From the NCBI GenBank assembly GCA_005406025.1, contig BGZK01001605.1, forward strand, positions 62,001-126,000: a stretch of DNA of 64,000 nucleotides, given 5' to 3'. Below, one piece after another: positions 22,921 through 34,318 of this stretch. The stretch comes from Eumeta japonica (lineage: Eukaryota > Arthropoda > Insecta > Lepidoptera > Psychidae). The notes under the pieces were generated by a model. It saw only the letters and a program-made list of their open reading frames with translations, did no database searches and was not told where the DNA came from. How positions within the stretch are numbered: the first letter of the stretch is position 1; every line of letters begins with the position of its first letter. The position numbers and the translations under genes were made by a program.

Positions 22921-23330
22921 AATGCGAAATTGGTCCGCTCATAAATATTTCCAGGAAACTGTAATGTTTTATACCGTATACGCAATGTTACTCAAGGACT
23001 CTTATTCCCGCTTCTACTAACAACCATCTTAGGCATCCCTGCTACCTACACGGAAAAAATAAGCACTTGTATCCTAATAAATCACGGTTTCTAGTCATAA
23101 ATCTAGTAAAATGATGTCGGTCCCGGGAATTTCGAGACTTTTAATGGTTCTTGTTTTTTCATATAATCTTTGTACATTTCGAAGGAAAATCATCAATTCC
23201 TTAGCAGTAAAATAAAAAATATTCCTCCATCCATCGGCGTATATGACAGTCGATACTCCAATTGCAAATATCAGCTATATTTAAATGTATGTTTTTTCAT
23301 ATCAAACCAATTTCATACGAACTACGAGCC

Positions 23331-23820
23331 CGCAGCTCCGCCCACACGGTCATAGAATATATTTTTTATCACGTCTATCGACCGATCACGCTTTTAATCA
23401 TGATTCCGACCACAATCTCTTCTGGATTCTAATACCGGTCCCGTTCTCGATGCCAGTTTGTCTCGCCCTCGATTCTGAATACGGTCCCGCTTTTAATACC
23501 AAAATCGATCTCGATCCAAGTAGTTTCCGATTATTTTTCCACTTACAATACCGGTTCCGCTTCCAACCGTGATTTCGATCCTGCTCCTCATTCCGATTTT
23601 GGTTACACTCTTAATTCAAATTCTATTCCCATGCTCGATCGGTAGTCAACTTTATCCCGTTCTCGATTTCGAGCCTTTTCTCTCCCAACTCTCGATCTTT
23701 TCGCTACTTTTAATAGTAATGATAATTGTGATAATTTCGCTACTGGTCACAATTCTGATTTGGATGAAGACGGCTCAAATGCTTGTATTATAATATAATT
23801 TAGGTTACATTACTCAGGAA
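23331..23820 (-). mobile_element. CGAT-tract element, reverse copy
   Basis: Opens with ACTACGAGCCCGCAGCTCCG and CCCACACGGTCATAG, the reverse of the terminus at 52245-52300 (CTATGTCC...GGCGGAGCTG...CGTAGT). The body (23385-23770) is a degenerate repeat of GATTCCGA/CGATCCCG/GTCCCG words. Long stop-free frames here (23285-23572 and 23569-23793 plus) come from this low-complexity tract, not from a gene. Confidence 0.6.
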
Positions 23821-24124
23821 TAGCGCAGCTTTTTATTTGTATAATAATCTTTAGAATGTGTAATAGCTAAAATATGCTCATTAAGGCAAAGCGAAAAACT
23901 AATATTTTATTTCATTATGGGAACTTCTTAATCATGAAGGCACTTTTAAAATCGGTACAATTTAATTCAATAGTACAAATATTCAAACGAATTCGGTTAC
24001 GTTTTCTACTTTTTCCTCCAAAACTTTCCCATTTGTACGTACTAATATCGCCAGTTTCAAAGTAATCGAATTAATGGTCAGCCACGCACAAAAAACTAAT
24101 AAATACACATTAAGTGAAAATAGT

Positions 24125-24450
24125 ATATCTCTATACAAAATTTGATTAGAATCCATTCGCCTTTTTGAAAATTAGCTAGTACAAACAGACACTTTATCAA
24201 CAGACAGTTAAAAAAAATTTAAAGTAAGAAGTGTACATTTAGTGTGTCATGGAATAAGCATTTTTGGAAAAACGTTATAAAAATTTCGTATTTACAGTTT
24301 CTATTAGTAAAGAGAAAAATTTTATAGTTTATTATTCCAGGACGTAGTCTATTTATATTCAAAATTTGATTAAAATCTGTTCAGCCTTTTTGGATATTAG
24401 TCCGAACAAACAAACAGATAAACCCTTCATCGATATCATAATACATGATA
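24125..24450. other. Helitron-like internal words, fragmentary
   Basis: Two short blocks, ACAAAATTTGATTAGAATCC (24136) and TTCAAAATTTGATTAAAATC (24357), are each followed by a TTCGCC/TTCAGCCTTTTTG word and an ACAAACAGA stretch. They resemble one another and the AAATTTCATCAAAATCCGTTCAG words typical of lepidopteran Helitron-like repeats. No termini found. Confidence 0.35.
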
Positions 24451-24694
24451 CGAGGACGACTATGAAATTTAGAGGTACCGTCCAACGCCGGTTTTCCCGC
24501 GGTTAATGCTTGCACATGCAAGGAAGTCCGCTTCACCACAAAAGTTCGCGCAATATTCACTTCCCGCGTTTTTAAACGTATGTGTCGTAAACTGTGTTTC
24601 TGTGAAACTGGTAATGTATTTGAAAAATGAGCATTGGTGAGCTACGATATACTATGATTTTAAAATTAGTCTATCCACAGAGCAATATGTGTAA

Positions 24695-25450
24695 GGGTTA
24701 CAATTAGCTCAGCCTTTGAAGAAGCGACATCTTGAGCCATTGTGTCTCAATGGCTTAGAGAAGTCCATAATAGAGGCAACTCACTTTAAGATGAAAAACA
24801 TACGGGCAGCTCTGTTACAACAGTCAGTCCAGATAACGTCGCTCGTGAAAATGATAGAAAAAAGACAATCGATGCACCTATAGAGCAAATAATTCACAAT
24901 ACTTTCAGAATTGGATCCGTAGCGGTGTATAAGACCTTGCGTGACGAATTGAAAATGAAAAAGAGTGTTTCTCGTTGGATTCCATATCATCTGACATAAT
25001 ACCAAAAATCCGAGCGTGTAAGAATCAGCTGACAGATATTAAAGTCATCGAATAAAAGTGGTTACCGTATACCAGATATCTAAAATTGCAACCGGTGATG
25101 AAACGTACATTCATTTCTATAACTTGCTTACACGTTAGGAAAGTATATAATGGATTCATAAAGATGGACCAATGCCAACCATCGTAAAAAAAGTACGTAA
25201 AGTGAAAAAAAAAGTTGTGTATGCCAAGTTTTTTAGAAGTACGGGCTCGATCAAAGCTATTGAATTAAAATAAGAGAACATTGTCGTGGTGGCCCGGTCC
25301 ACACAACACTGATTGCCAGAACTTCTCCAGACTCTTAGAATTAGAGGCTTAATGCTGCACCACGAGACCGCATTTTCTCATACCGCTGCGCTCACTGTCA
25401 AGTTTTTGAAGGAAAAGTAGTCTCAGATAATCCGCTTTACTCACCGGTTC
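24695..25450 (+). pseudogene. mariner transposase remnant, second subfamily
   Basis: Decayed Tc1/mariner transposase. In order I read VSPDNVARENDRKKTID, IIHNTFRIGSVAVYKTL, KKSVSRWIPYHLT (a WIPHNLT motif), GDETYIHFYN (the first catalytic Asp motif, normally GDETWIY), DGPMPTIVKKVRKVKKKVV, and LHHETAFSHTAALTVKFLKE, which is the LHHDNASSHTA motif with Asp and Asn replaced by Glu and Thr. The stretch is crossed by many stops and frame changes. It differs from the 7.7 kb and 13.5 kb relics (DNARPHT type), so it is a separate mariner lineage. Terminal repeats were not identified. Confidence 0.83.
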
Positions 25451-25459
25451 TCGCAATGT

Positions 25460-26328
25460 ATGTTTTTTTGTTGTTTTTTTAATTAAAAAAAAATGTGTAG
25501 TGTCCGTTTTACGTCAGAAAAAGAGATTGACTCCGCTATTACTGATTGTTTAGCCTGTATTTATATGCCACTAGCACCATAGATTCTTTTTATGGACATA
25601 TGCATCACAAAAGGCAAAAAAAATGTATGTACAGGCAGACGCTACAAATTTATACAGTATTATAGATAACTATGAATTGGTGATTTTCGAATTGTTCCTC
25701 TTACTTGAACTATGAGACTTTAGTATGAAATTTAATAATTGTAGGTCAACGAGAAGTACCTTAAAGATTTTTATGACTTAGTTTGAGAATGTGAAAATAT
25801 GTAATAAAATGGTATATACATACTAATTACACAATATGATACAGTACACATAACTGGTATAAATTTGTCACTTACTCTATTAGGCGTTTTTTCACGATGT
25901 TTTCTTTCACCGTAAGAAAACGACATGGTTGAACGTACAAATATACTTAAATTTAGAAGAAAAAAACTCATGTGCGGTATCAAATCTACGGCCTTCAGGT
26001 TGAAAGTCGAATGTCCTACCGCGGATTTTCCACTGGTACATACGATGATATTAAGGCCTTAGCGATAGAGCTCTAAAAAAAAGTATTACATTTAATATTT
26101 CATTTCTACTGATAAATAGAAAAAATTAAACAAATATAAGTACAAAAAGAAGTTACAAAAGTATTTTCATTTTGTCAAAGGTAAATTACATAAATATTTT
26201 CATAACCCTTAGGCATTTTAATCAAGACCTTCAGTCAATAAAATAATTCAGTTTATGTTTTGTCAACTAATAAACGAGTGTGGAAAAGCATTACTTATTC
26301 TGAATGATACAAATGTAAATGTAATGAC
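25460..26328. other. AT-rich spacer, nothing recognised
   Basis: The small open frame 25771-25983 (minus) has no motif. No repeats beyond homopolymer runs. Confidence 0.5.
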
Positions 26329-26600
26329 AAATTGTCACGTCTTTTATTAATTGAAAAGCAAAAAAGGAAAACACGTTGAGTACCAGATGTCACGCCCTTT
26401 GTTATTAAAAAAAAAAGATAAGAAAAATTACATCGGGTGCCAGATGTTACGGTCTTTGTTAACTAAAAAACAATAATAAAATCACTATTTACGCCAAATG
26501 TCAGGCTTTGTTAACTAAACAAGAAGGAAAAACACATTGAGCGTCAGATGTCACGGGCTTGTTTCGAGTTTCGCACACGCGGTCCACGTCTGTGGGTAAC
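26329..26600. repeat. Degenerate tandem array, about 50-57-bp unit, 5 copies
   Basis: Units open with (A)GATGTCACG or a close variant at 26329, 26385, 26442, 26496 and 26546, followed by a CTTTGTTAACTAAA word and an A-rich run. The spacing goes 56, 57, 54, 50, so the period shrinks along the array. Units have diverged. It abuts a GC-rich block, and may be part of a larger element's untranslated region. Confidence 0.75.
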
Positions 26601-26689
26601 AAGCCAAAATCTTAACCATAATTTATTTACGATGCTTATACATTCGTAAATGTATACTAGCTTAATATAGAAAACGGTACATAACTCGC

Positions 26690-27020
26690 GTTTACGAGGA
26701 CACGGGGCGTAGAGACATCCGGAGATAAAAGCGCGGCGGTAGCAGACAATACCAAGTGCTCACAACAGGCGGGCGGCGAGGGCAATGGGCGTTCCAGGAA
26801 CAGGCAGCACGGCCAAACGAGGCGCCACGTACCTCAGGCTCGATAGCGACAGGCGGCAGTAATGGCCGCGCCTGATACAGGCGGCGCAACCAAAGAAAAC
26901 GCCACGAGTCTCAGGTCAGCAGCGACGGTCGTGCAAAAGAGTAGTCTCAAGAGAGGATGTCTAGCGTCGTCGGCATCCGCTAGACAAGAGCAGGCGACGG
27001 CTCGCGGCGGTGAAAAAAAT
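26690..27020. other. GC-rich block with internal duplication
   Basis: Rich in GGCGGC/AGGCGG words. A partial direct repeat pairs 26822-26850 (GCGCCACGTACCTCAGGCTC...) with 26899-26926 (AACGCCACGAGTCTCAGGTC...), offset about 76. Frames at 26692-26889 (minus) and 26862-27053 (plus) show no domain. It could be the leader of an LTR or DNA element, linked to the tandem array on its left. Confidence 0.35.
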
Positions 27021-27199
27021 CATATACGCCGATGGCATTCAAACATAAAATGAAAATATGACTACCTTTTGAACTTAAAGATAAAATTTACAGATCGAAT
27101 AGCGAACAGGAAGGTGTGTCGGAATGCTATGTTTAGTGTAATTTAATATATAAAAGAATAAATAAAGTAAAAAATTTGATGATTGGCGACATTAACAGT

Positions 27200-28340
27200 A
27201 TGTTCGTCAAAAATGTGCTCTTGCTCTCTATGTACACTGTAATGCACACTCTCTCAACCTTGCCATTGCTGATTCATGTCAATTAGCAAATGACCGAAAT
27301 TGCGTTGGTTTCGTGCAATCTATTGGTTCCTACTTTAGAAATTCTGCTCAACACACTGCTGTATTGAAGGATAAAATTCGAGAACTTTTACCCGCCGGGC
27401 ACCAAAAAGTCTGCTTCCAATGTGCGAAACACGATGGGTCCACAAGTATGAAGCCCTCATGAGATTCAAAGAAATTTATTCAGTTATTATGAAAACTCTT
27501 GAACGACTCCAATCTAGACATAATAAAGAAACCTAGCTACAAGCCGTCTAAATACTTACCACGCTTTGATCTTCGGATTTTGTGATGTGCTTGGTGATTG
27601 TTCAAAAAGTCATGAGCTATACACTGTCGTTATCAAAACAATTGCAAGCAATTAACACCGATCTTATCAGAGAATTCAGGCATGTGGATGATGTTATTAA
27701 TGCTTTACAGCTTCTGAAAAATAAAGCTGATAATAGCGAATTTCTCGATCTCTCTCAAGAAACTAAAGTTTTACTTGAAGAAAGTGGTGGTGCGCTGCGG
27801 ATGCATGCGTCAGATATATGCTCGTATTACAAAATATACTTATTCATCCCATTCCTTGAACATACAATTCAACAAATGATTGAAAGATTTACAAAACACC
27901 GTGAAGTCTTACTGGCACTATCTGATTTATTACCTTCAAATTTTGCGGCCAGTTTTTAAAATTTATAAAGCAATTTGTATGTACTCTCAGTGCTTCCCGA
28001 AAGAAGCACATCTGCGGTCAAAGCAGAACTTGAAGTGTGGAAAGCGGTGATGGCAAGAAACTCCCCTACTCCAAAATTTGTTTTGGAAAGCCTAGACAAG
28101 TTCTATCAAAAAATTTTTCAAAATTATTTACACATTGCTACAAATTTTAGCTACCATACCTGTTTCGGAAAGGACTTTATTAAGCGTAAGGAGACTGAAA
28201 AACTATTTGCGCAACACGATTGAAAACAGACCAAACGGTTTGACTGGATTAATATTCACTATGGGACAGAAATTAACGTGGATGAAGTAGTAGATATTTT
28301 TAAACAAAAGATTAATTATCTAATTACTACATTCACTTGA
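27200..28340 (+). pseudogene. hAT-type transposase remnant (ZNF862/ZMYM1-like), copy 2
   Basis: Central to C-terminal part of a hAT transposase. From about 27211 it reads KCALALYVHCNAHSLNLAIA (the HCxAH motif), then CVGFVQSIGSYFRNSAQHTA and KIRELLPAG. The frame 27582-27959 covers MSYTLSLSKQLQAINTDLI, VDDVINALQLLKNKAD and MIERFTKHREVLLALSD. The frame 27975-28223 then reads YVLSVLPERSTSAVKAELEV and FYQKIFQNYLHI. Frames beyond give ATIPVSERT-like and RRLKNYLRNTIENRPNGLTG sequence, the hAT dimerisation region. The N-terminal zinc finger and first catalytic Asp region are absent. At least four frame changes make it inactive. Same broad family as the relic at 15.0 kb, covering a mostly different part of the protein. 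Confidence 0.87.
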
Positions 28341-29289
28341 ACTCAAAGAAAGATTCACTAAATGAAATATCGTAAAAACTAACTAACATTTCTATTGCAA
28401 ATTAGAGTAGACGCTTGGTCAAAAACTGCATTTTTTCAACTCTTGTCGATTGAACTTAAGCCCGACAAACAATCTTTGGATATTTAGAATTTTCCAACAT
28501 AAATACAAGTCATTTTAAGGATAATTTTGTTTTATTTTCTTGAACCGTCATCCCCCTTCATATTAAGACTTGGTTAACCCGTTGGTTGAAACTTTAAGCT
28601 TTCTATTGGCCAAATTTCTATATATAAAATAATCTTTTAAATTATCGTATAATAATATATGTGTTTAGTATTTTTTTTTACATAGTGGATTGGAAATAAA
28701 AATTCCTTTTATGGATCGATTTATAAATGAAAGGTACACACATTTTTTAATTGATAACACAAAGTTGTTTAATTTTTAGCTCTCGATGCTCAGCAAACAC
28801 GTTTTTTCTCGTTACCTTTCCACGAGGAAAGGTAACGAGATACGAATCGAAGAACTGTTACCGTGTCGATTATTTACAACATTTTCAGTGCTGAGAAAAA
28901 CTAGCTCTAAAGGGTGACGAGAAGCAGAGGCGACCCTCGGTGAGTACCCTAAATTGTAACTTCAACTAATGACAAATCTAAAATTTCTAAATTTTTTATA
29001 TTTTAGAAAAAAAAATTCTAAAATGTAAGTCTAATGAAGGTATGAAAAATCAGCTATGTAGTGAAATAATTAAAACAAAAAATCACTTTCTACACGTGTA
29101 ACCGAAATTTTAATTCTACTAACACATTTAAATACATTCGAAGCTCTATTTAATTGTATTATTTAGGGCGTATTAGTATAAGCAGCGACGTAACAATATC
29201 GGTCTGAGAGCGATTCTACTAAGTTTATCTCTGCCTCTCGACCGAAGTTTACTGTATCCGGAACAAACAGTTAGATTGGAAACGAAAGC
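28341..29289. other. Spacer, only the 28807 hairpin recognised
   Basis: AT-rich apart from the hairpin at 28807-28840 and a short GC-richer patch near 28900-28960. No coding motif seen. Confidence 0.45.
28807..28840. repeat. Perfect hairpin: 15-bp stem, 4-base loop
   Basis: TCTCGTTACCTTTCC, loop ACGA, then the exact reverse complement. GC content in the stem is above the local average. It lies in spacer DNA beyond the hAT relic, is not followed by a T-run, and resembles no known miRNA to me. Confidence 0.85.
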
Positions 29290-29480
29290 GGTTACTTACA
29301 CAACTCTGTAGACTTTAATGTAATAACGGTGCCCCGGGCCAACTAGTTTCAACCGTTCCCCGAAGGTTGGAATTCGCGCGAACTAGCAATTAACGGGAAA
29401 GTTGATAATTTTATTACTTGTAACGTAGTGAAGAAGGACGCCCGCATTTGGAGCGATGGAAATGTGTTCTGTGACCGAAA
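29290..29480. other. GC-richer island 5
   Basis: Words such as GGTGCCCCGGGCC and GGAATTCGCGCGAACTAG mixed with TAATAA-type AT words, a composition common in conserved non-coding elements. No ORF. Confidence 0.33.
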
Positions 29481-30389
29481 TAAAACTGTGAGTTTTGAAC
29501 GATATCCGCCCATGTGTCCAAAACAAATTATTTACGTTGATTAAGCAGAATGATAACTCTGTTGACTAAAACTGTAGGTAATCGAAACGATTAAAAGATT
29601 TTCGCATATATTTTCATTTAAAACTCTTTTTATTTTATTATTCTCATAAATAATTTTATATCAATCATCACATATTGCTCAGGTCAGAAGTTAACATTTT
29701 ACTGATTGCCACTGCGTGTGACTGAGAAAATCACACTATTAGCTACTAAATTGTGTGAACTAGGATGTATTTAAATCACACATTTCATTTTACATGAAAA
29801 TAACTCGTCCATAGTAACTGCATCGTGTCTATTCCCATTTTGAAATCAACGCCGAACGAGATTGGAGCGAAGAGCAATTGCATCGCGTTCATCCTTTTGA
29901 TATAAATTCTAAATATTTACTTAAAATTTTTCAGTTTGGAAACGTATTGTCTGACACTTATCAGTAATTTGTATAGTATTAAAAGTAACAGCTATTTTTT
30001 TAATACTGTAGTAATCATTATTTACTACTGTAGTAGCCCCGAAAATAGCGTTACATTAAACAGTTATTATAAATTGTAAATATTTTGGAATTCTCTGTCT
30101 TCAAGCTTATTTTTGATATTGAAGGCTATTTGCATTGTTTTTCAACAGTGCTCTATCGATAAACAGTGCTTACTCTGTCGATAAAGTATACACTGAATTA
30201 TGTATACTTTTAAAAAACCTTATTTAATCGATTTAACTAATATTGAAGCTACATCCTCTCATTAACTTTATATATTTGCGAGCAATCCCGATACGTGAAT
30301 GAGAATCCCTATCTACAAAAAGTTAACTTACCTTTTAAGACTCTCTAATAAAACCGCTGACAAACCACTATCATTCACAAAGTACACTC

Positions 30390-30765
30390 CATAGTATGTA
30401 GTCGGACGGCGCCGCGAGGCATTTCGCGTAACATAAGCGAGGGCTACCCGCCTCTGTTATTAAACGCCTGTGCGCTTGTTTCTGACAAGTGTAAAACCAC
30501 AATTTAGGAACCGCGTGCATATTACAAAGTTAAACCGGCAACACGTCCCGCTATCCGACAAGATTTAAACGGCCCGCCGACGTGTGCGGTGTCGCGCCGC
30601 CAGCGCCCCGCGACTGCTGCGGCCGCGATATGTATTAATTTATTAAATCCCTCTTGTGATCATTTCGCGTTGTCACTGCGCGGATCAATATTTGGCTTGT
30701 AATTCACCGCTCTGACATCCCGCCGAATATTAAATGACGCTTTAGGGGAGTGATCCTAATGGTTA
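30390..30765. other. CpG-rich island 6, candidate conserved non-coding element
   Basis: GGACGGCGCCGCGAGGC, TGTCGCGCCGCCAGCGCCCC and CTGCGGCCGCG mark the core. It also contains an AACCACAA word (Runx-type site) near 30501 and TAAT/ATTA homeodomain-type cores (for example TATTAATTTATTAAAT near 30632). No coding frame. A developmental enhancer or promoter is possible, by inference. Confidence 0.42.
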
Positions 30766-31539
30766 TATAAAGAAAATGGTTTGCTACTCGATCGTGTCGC
30801 ATTTTTTTTTTGGGCATTGTAAAATTTGTAATTTATTAGTGTATTTTAATTGAATAACATTGATCACGTAGAGCGGTGGGAGTTCAGTGGGCAAAAACGT
30901 CGCCTCCGATTCGAAGGGTACTGGACTCGATGCTGACCACAGGCGAATCGGCCAATATTCAATTTAAGTCAGATTAAGACATTCGTTTTGCGCCTTAGAA
31001 AGCACACTAAACCTTTAGACCCGGAACTTGTTAAATTTTGGTGACAACGGTCTTTAGTAGCTTCCAACCCATTCCGCTCCAACGTGGAAGATTTAAAGAC
31101 CGACCCTCTTGGCTTAAAATAGAAATATTGTGGGGGGAGTACGTCTCAGCAGTGACGTGATTAAAACCTACTATCTAATGACCTAATGATCGATGTTAAT
31201 CATGATTCGCATTTGTACGGGTCTTAGGATTTCGTTATACATTAGAAACACGTGCGCACGTCACCAATATTACTTATTGTAAAATTATTGTGTATCTAAT
31301 TCCGTAATGTACATTACTTAAATATAAGTAGTGTGAAAGGTTAATTTAGATTTATCGTGTTTTGAATCGATTTTTTTGCAATAACGATTAGAAATTAATC
31401 AAATATGCATATGTTACATGAAATTATATATTAACGTTTTCATAATCACTGTCGAAACTATAACTTATTTTGCAATGTATTGTGATAATGTATAGAAAAA
31501 TAGAATATCGAGATGTGTAACCTTCAATGATTCCTTCCA

Positions 31540-32053
31540 TTTTCCTTTTATCCCTTATATTAACCGATCACGATGTCGATCGCGTTCCCTGTCTCTGTTC
31601 TCCTTTCGATTCCGATGATAGTCTCGATTTAGACCTCGTTTCTGTCTTTAATTCAATTCCAATATTATTTTTTTTTTTAGAAGAACTCATACTTTTACAT
31701 TTGAAATGAAAATACTGGCGCTAATTTTTATTATTATGAAACGTTCTTGCTTACGCTTTTGATCCTGATGCTGCTTTTACTTTGCGATTACGATTTCAAA
31801 CCGATATTTTTTTTCTTGAACATTACTTTTGCTTATCGACATAAGTGAAGGATTCGTTCTACGTTTATGCGAGCAAAACCGAGAGCAAAATCCACTATCT
31901 CCATAGGCTACACTATTTGTGTTATTCCGATGGGTAAGCTGTATTACCTTAAGGTTTCATCAGATTTCGTTCAATAGTTTTTTACGTGATTGAATTGAAT
32001 TTAATGGCAAACAACCAAACACACAAATTTTTGCATTCATAATATTAGTTAGA
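31540..32053 (-). mobile_element. CGAT-tract element with Helitron-like 5' end
   Basis: The body (31540-31850) is a degenerate CGAT/GATTCCGAT tract. It passes into AAGGTTTCATCAGATTTCG, TTTTACGTGATTGAATTG and CAAATTTTTGCATTCATAAT, ending TATTAGTTAGA. Reversed, that end reads TCTAACTAATATTATGAATG, close to the Helitron 5' terminus at 44786 (TCCTACTAATATTATAAA), with the required TC at 32053. This ties the CGAT tract to a Helitron-type end. The opposite terminus was not found. Confidence 0.55.
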
Positions 32054-32329
32054 TTTATCTTTTATTATGCCTATTGGCATGTCATGGATAAATATAGATG
32101 ACAAAACGAAGGCGCGTAGTCCACAGGCTGTAGAGTACGAACACATACAGGTAAGACTTTACGTATGATAGAGCTGTTCAATAACAGCAGTTTCCATTTT
32201 TCATCTCTCGAACTAAAATAGATACAACGTATCCGAAGTCCGTAAACAATTAATACCCCTTAAGGATTACAACCCATTCGTTGCAATCAATACTTTGAAA
32301 TGGCTGTCAATCCGTCTTACGCGGCGGAT

Positions 32330-32655
32330 GTACCATAAATCATCCCTCGCAGGGCGCCCTCTGCCGGCGCCCCGCCCCCCTCTCCCACCCGAATGTGGGT
32401 CACGTTCCGCAAAATTACGACGTCTCGACATAGGTGCGTGAATTATGCTTATGAAATTGTTCTCTGGCATAGCTGCGACGAATAAAGAAAACATAAAACG
32501 TGAACGCAAATTGTAACGAATCATGCTGCCCTTTTATGAATACGGAATCGGGGGCCCTTTGTATTAATTTCGGCGGGTGGATGCGACTCGCGAAATCCTC
32601 GCTTAAGCAACTCGCTCCCGCGGCCTCGGTCACGTGCGGCGCTAAGTGGAATTGA
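32330..32655. other. CpG-rich island 7, candidate conserved non-coding element
   Basis: GCGCCCTCTGCCGGCGCCCC at the left and CCGCGGCCTCGGTCACGTGC at the right surround AT-rich homeodomain-type words (TTTTATGAAT, GTATTAATTTC). Includes GTCACGTG at 32629-32636. Frames crossing it (32267-32633, minus) have no domain. Enhancer-like by composition only. Confidence 0.4.
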
Positions 32656-33401
32656 TCACCTTCAAGAGTTGCCTAATTTTATCTACAAATGACAACTTTG
32701 TCCGCGCGGAAGTTGATTCGGTATCTAAAATAAATAGCGTAGGTCCTTTCTCGAATTGTCAAAATCTTTTCGCTCTCGTTATCAGTTTTATCTTTATACT
32801 GCTTAAGTGAATGTTTAATCGAGTGAATGCATATTAAAATATAAAAAACAAAAACTTGCTATAAACAAAAAATTGTTAGTCGATCACAAAAAAAGTAATT
32901 AACTCTTTTTGTAAAATAGTGAAATTATATATTTGACGAATTTTTCTACAATAAATACACTATTAATCTTACTATGAAGTTACTTTTGGATTAGTTTTAC
33001 CTCTGTTAAATTGATTGGTGTCATAGCCAAGACATAGCCAAGTTTTGAAATGAAGCTAGGGCGGTGACACCTTACACACAGGTAGGCAAAACACGTACCT
33101 ATATTCACTTATATACATAAGGAAACGATATTCAACATAATGGAGATAATGCTTTTATCGCACTTTTCATTACACAATGAATATGCTAAGTTAATTATTT
33201 TTTCTATGACAAACTTTTACTAAAAAACTGTAAAGGAAATAAAAAGATGTTTAGACCAAGCAAATAACGAATATGGAAAACCAGTTAGTGAAATTTAGAG
33301 CCGAATACCAAGAGTTCTGTACCAGTCTGTACCACGAAATAACTTGTTTGTGATATGTATTTGCATACATAAAAAAAATGTTTTCTTTCATTTAGAGATT
33401 T
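32656..33401. other. AT-rich spacer, nothing recognised
   Basis: No coding motif or element identified. Confidence 0.5.
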
Positions 33402-33604
33402 TTAGGCCCCGTCCACATCGCGAAATAAAATTCGCGCGGAAATAAATCCGCACCGCATCGCGTTTGTATCAAATCACAGATTTATTTCGCGTAAATTTTT
33501 AACCGCCATATAGTGCGGCTACTTCTATAACATTCAATGTGTTACAGAATTGCGAGAAAAAAAAATTGCGCGGTGAAATATCGCAGTGCGGACAGGGCTT
33601 TTGA
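33402..33604. mobile_element. Small MITE with GGCCCCGTCC ends, about 200 bp
   Basis: Left end TTAGGCCCCGTCCACATCGCG and right end CGCAGTGCGGACAGGGCTTTT are imperfect inverted repeats of about 20 bp. Inside, CGCGGAAATAAATC (33434) and its near-complement GATTTATTTCGCG (33478) form a nested second inverted pair. There is no ORF. Size and structure fit a non-autonomous DNA transposon. A target duplication could not be fixed with confidence. Confidence 0.7.
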
Positions 33605-33889
33605 ATGAGCTCGACTCGTACTGAACCGGCTTTTATTATTTGGTTTTACGGATTTTCACTTTAAGGATAGAGGAAATACAAAAAAAAAATACTTTGAAAT
33701 AAATACATTTCTCGTATATTTAATTTTTTTTTTTATAACTCATTAAAACATCCGATATACCAGCACGTATTCTATGAAAATTTCAACGCAAATATTTATT
33801 ATGGTTGAAAAGAGCTCAGGCTTTCTTTATTAACATGCATTTCGCTCCACAAAATTTCTAATATATGTTATATTCTATCACCCACTCTG

Positions 33890-34060
33890 CTTCTGTTTCT
33901 TCTTCTTCTAGGTTCTGCTAGAGCAAGGCTAAGACAAGATTTCGATCACTATCCTCAATGAAATTCCGAGCCTGGTCACACTGACATTTCTGGTCACGGT
34001 ACCGCTTTCAATGCCACTCACGTTTTACATCGCTCAGGTTTTAAAAGACAAACAAATCGT
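33890..34060 (-). repeat. Possible CGAT-tract fragment
   Basis: Words such as GATTTCGATCACTATCC, TTCCGAGCCTGGTCACAC and GGTCACGGTACCGC resemble the CGAT-tract family but are more diverged than the copies at 23.3, 31.5 and 52.0 kb. Confidence 0.3.
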
Positions 34061-34318
34061 GAGTGAATTCACTAGTTTTAGAAATAAAATCTATTATGGG
34101 TTATCACTACGAATATGCCACAGGACACTTCGTATAAGTCTTACAAACATTGAGGTATATAACATTTTATGATGAATCGTCTCAATATTTGTATCGCGTG
34201 ATGCCTTTCCTACCCCCCTTCCCTTTTTTTACTTTATTTTTGACTGTATGCTTATGGAAAATCTATCGAAGTTCTAATAATAAATCTGCTAATCTATTGA
34301 CAGACATGAAGTGAAAGC

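Noticed and set aside
26329..26600. CRISPR-like regular spacing
   Set aside because: Units are contiguous degenerate tandem repeats without unique spacers, in an animal-type genome.
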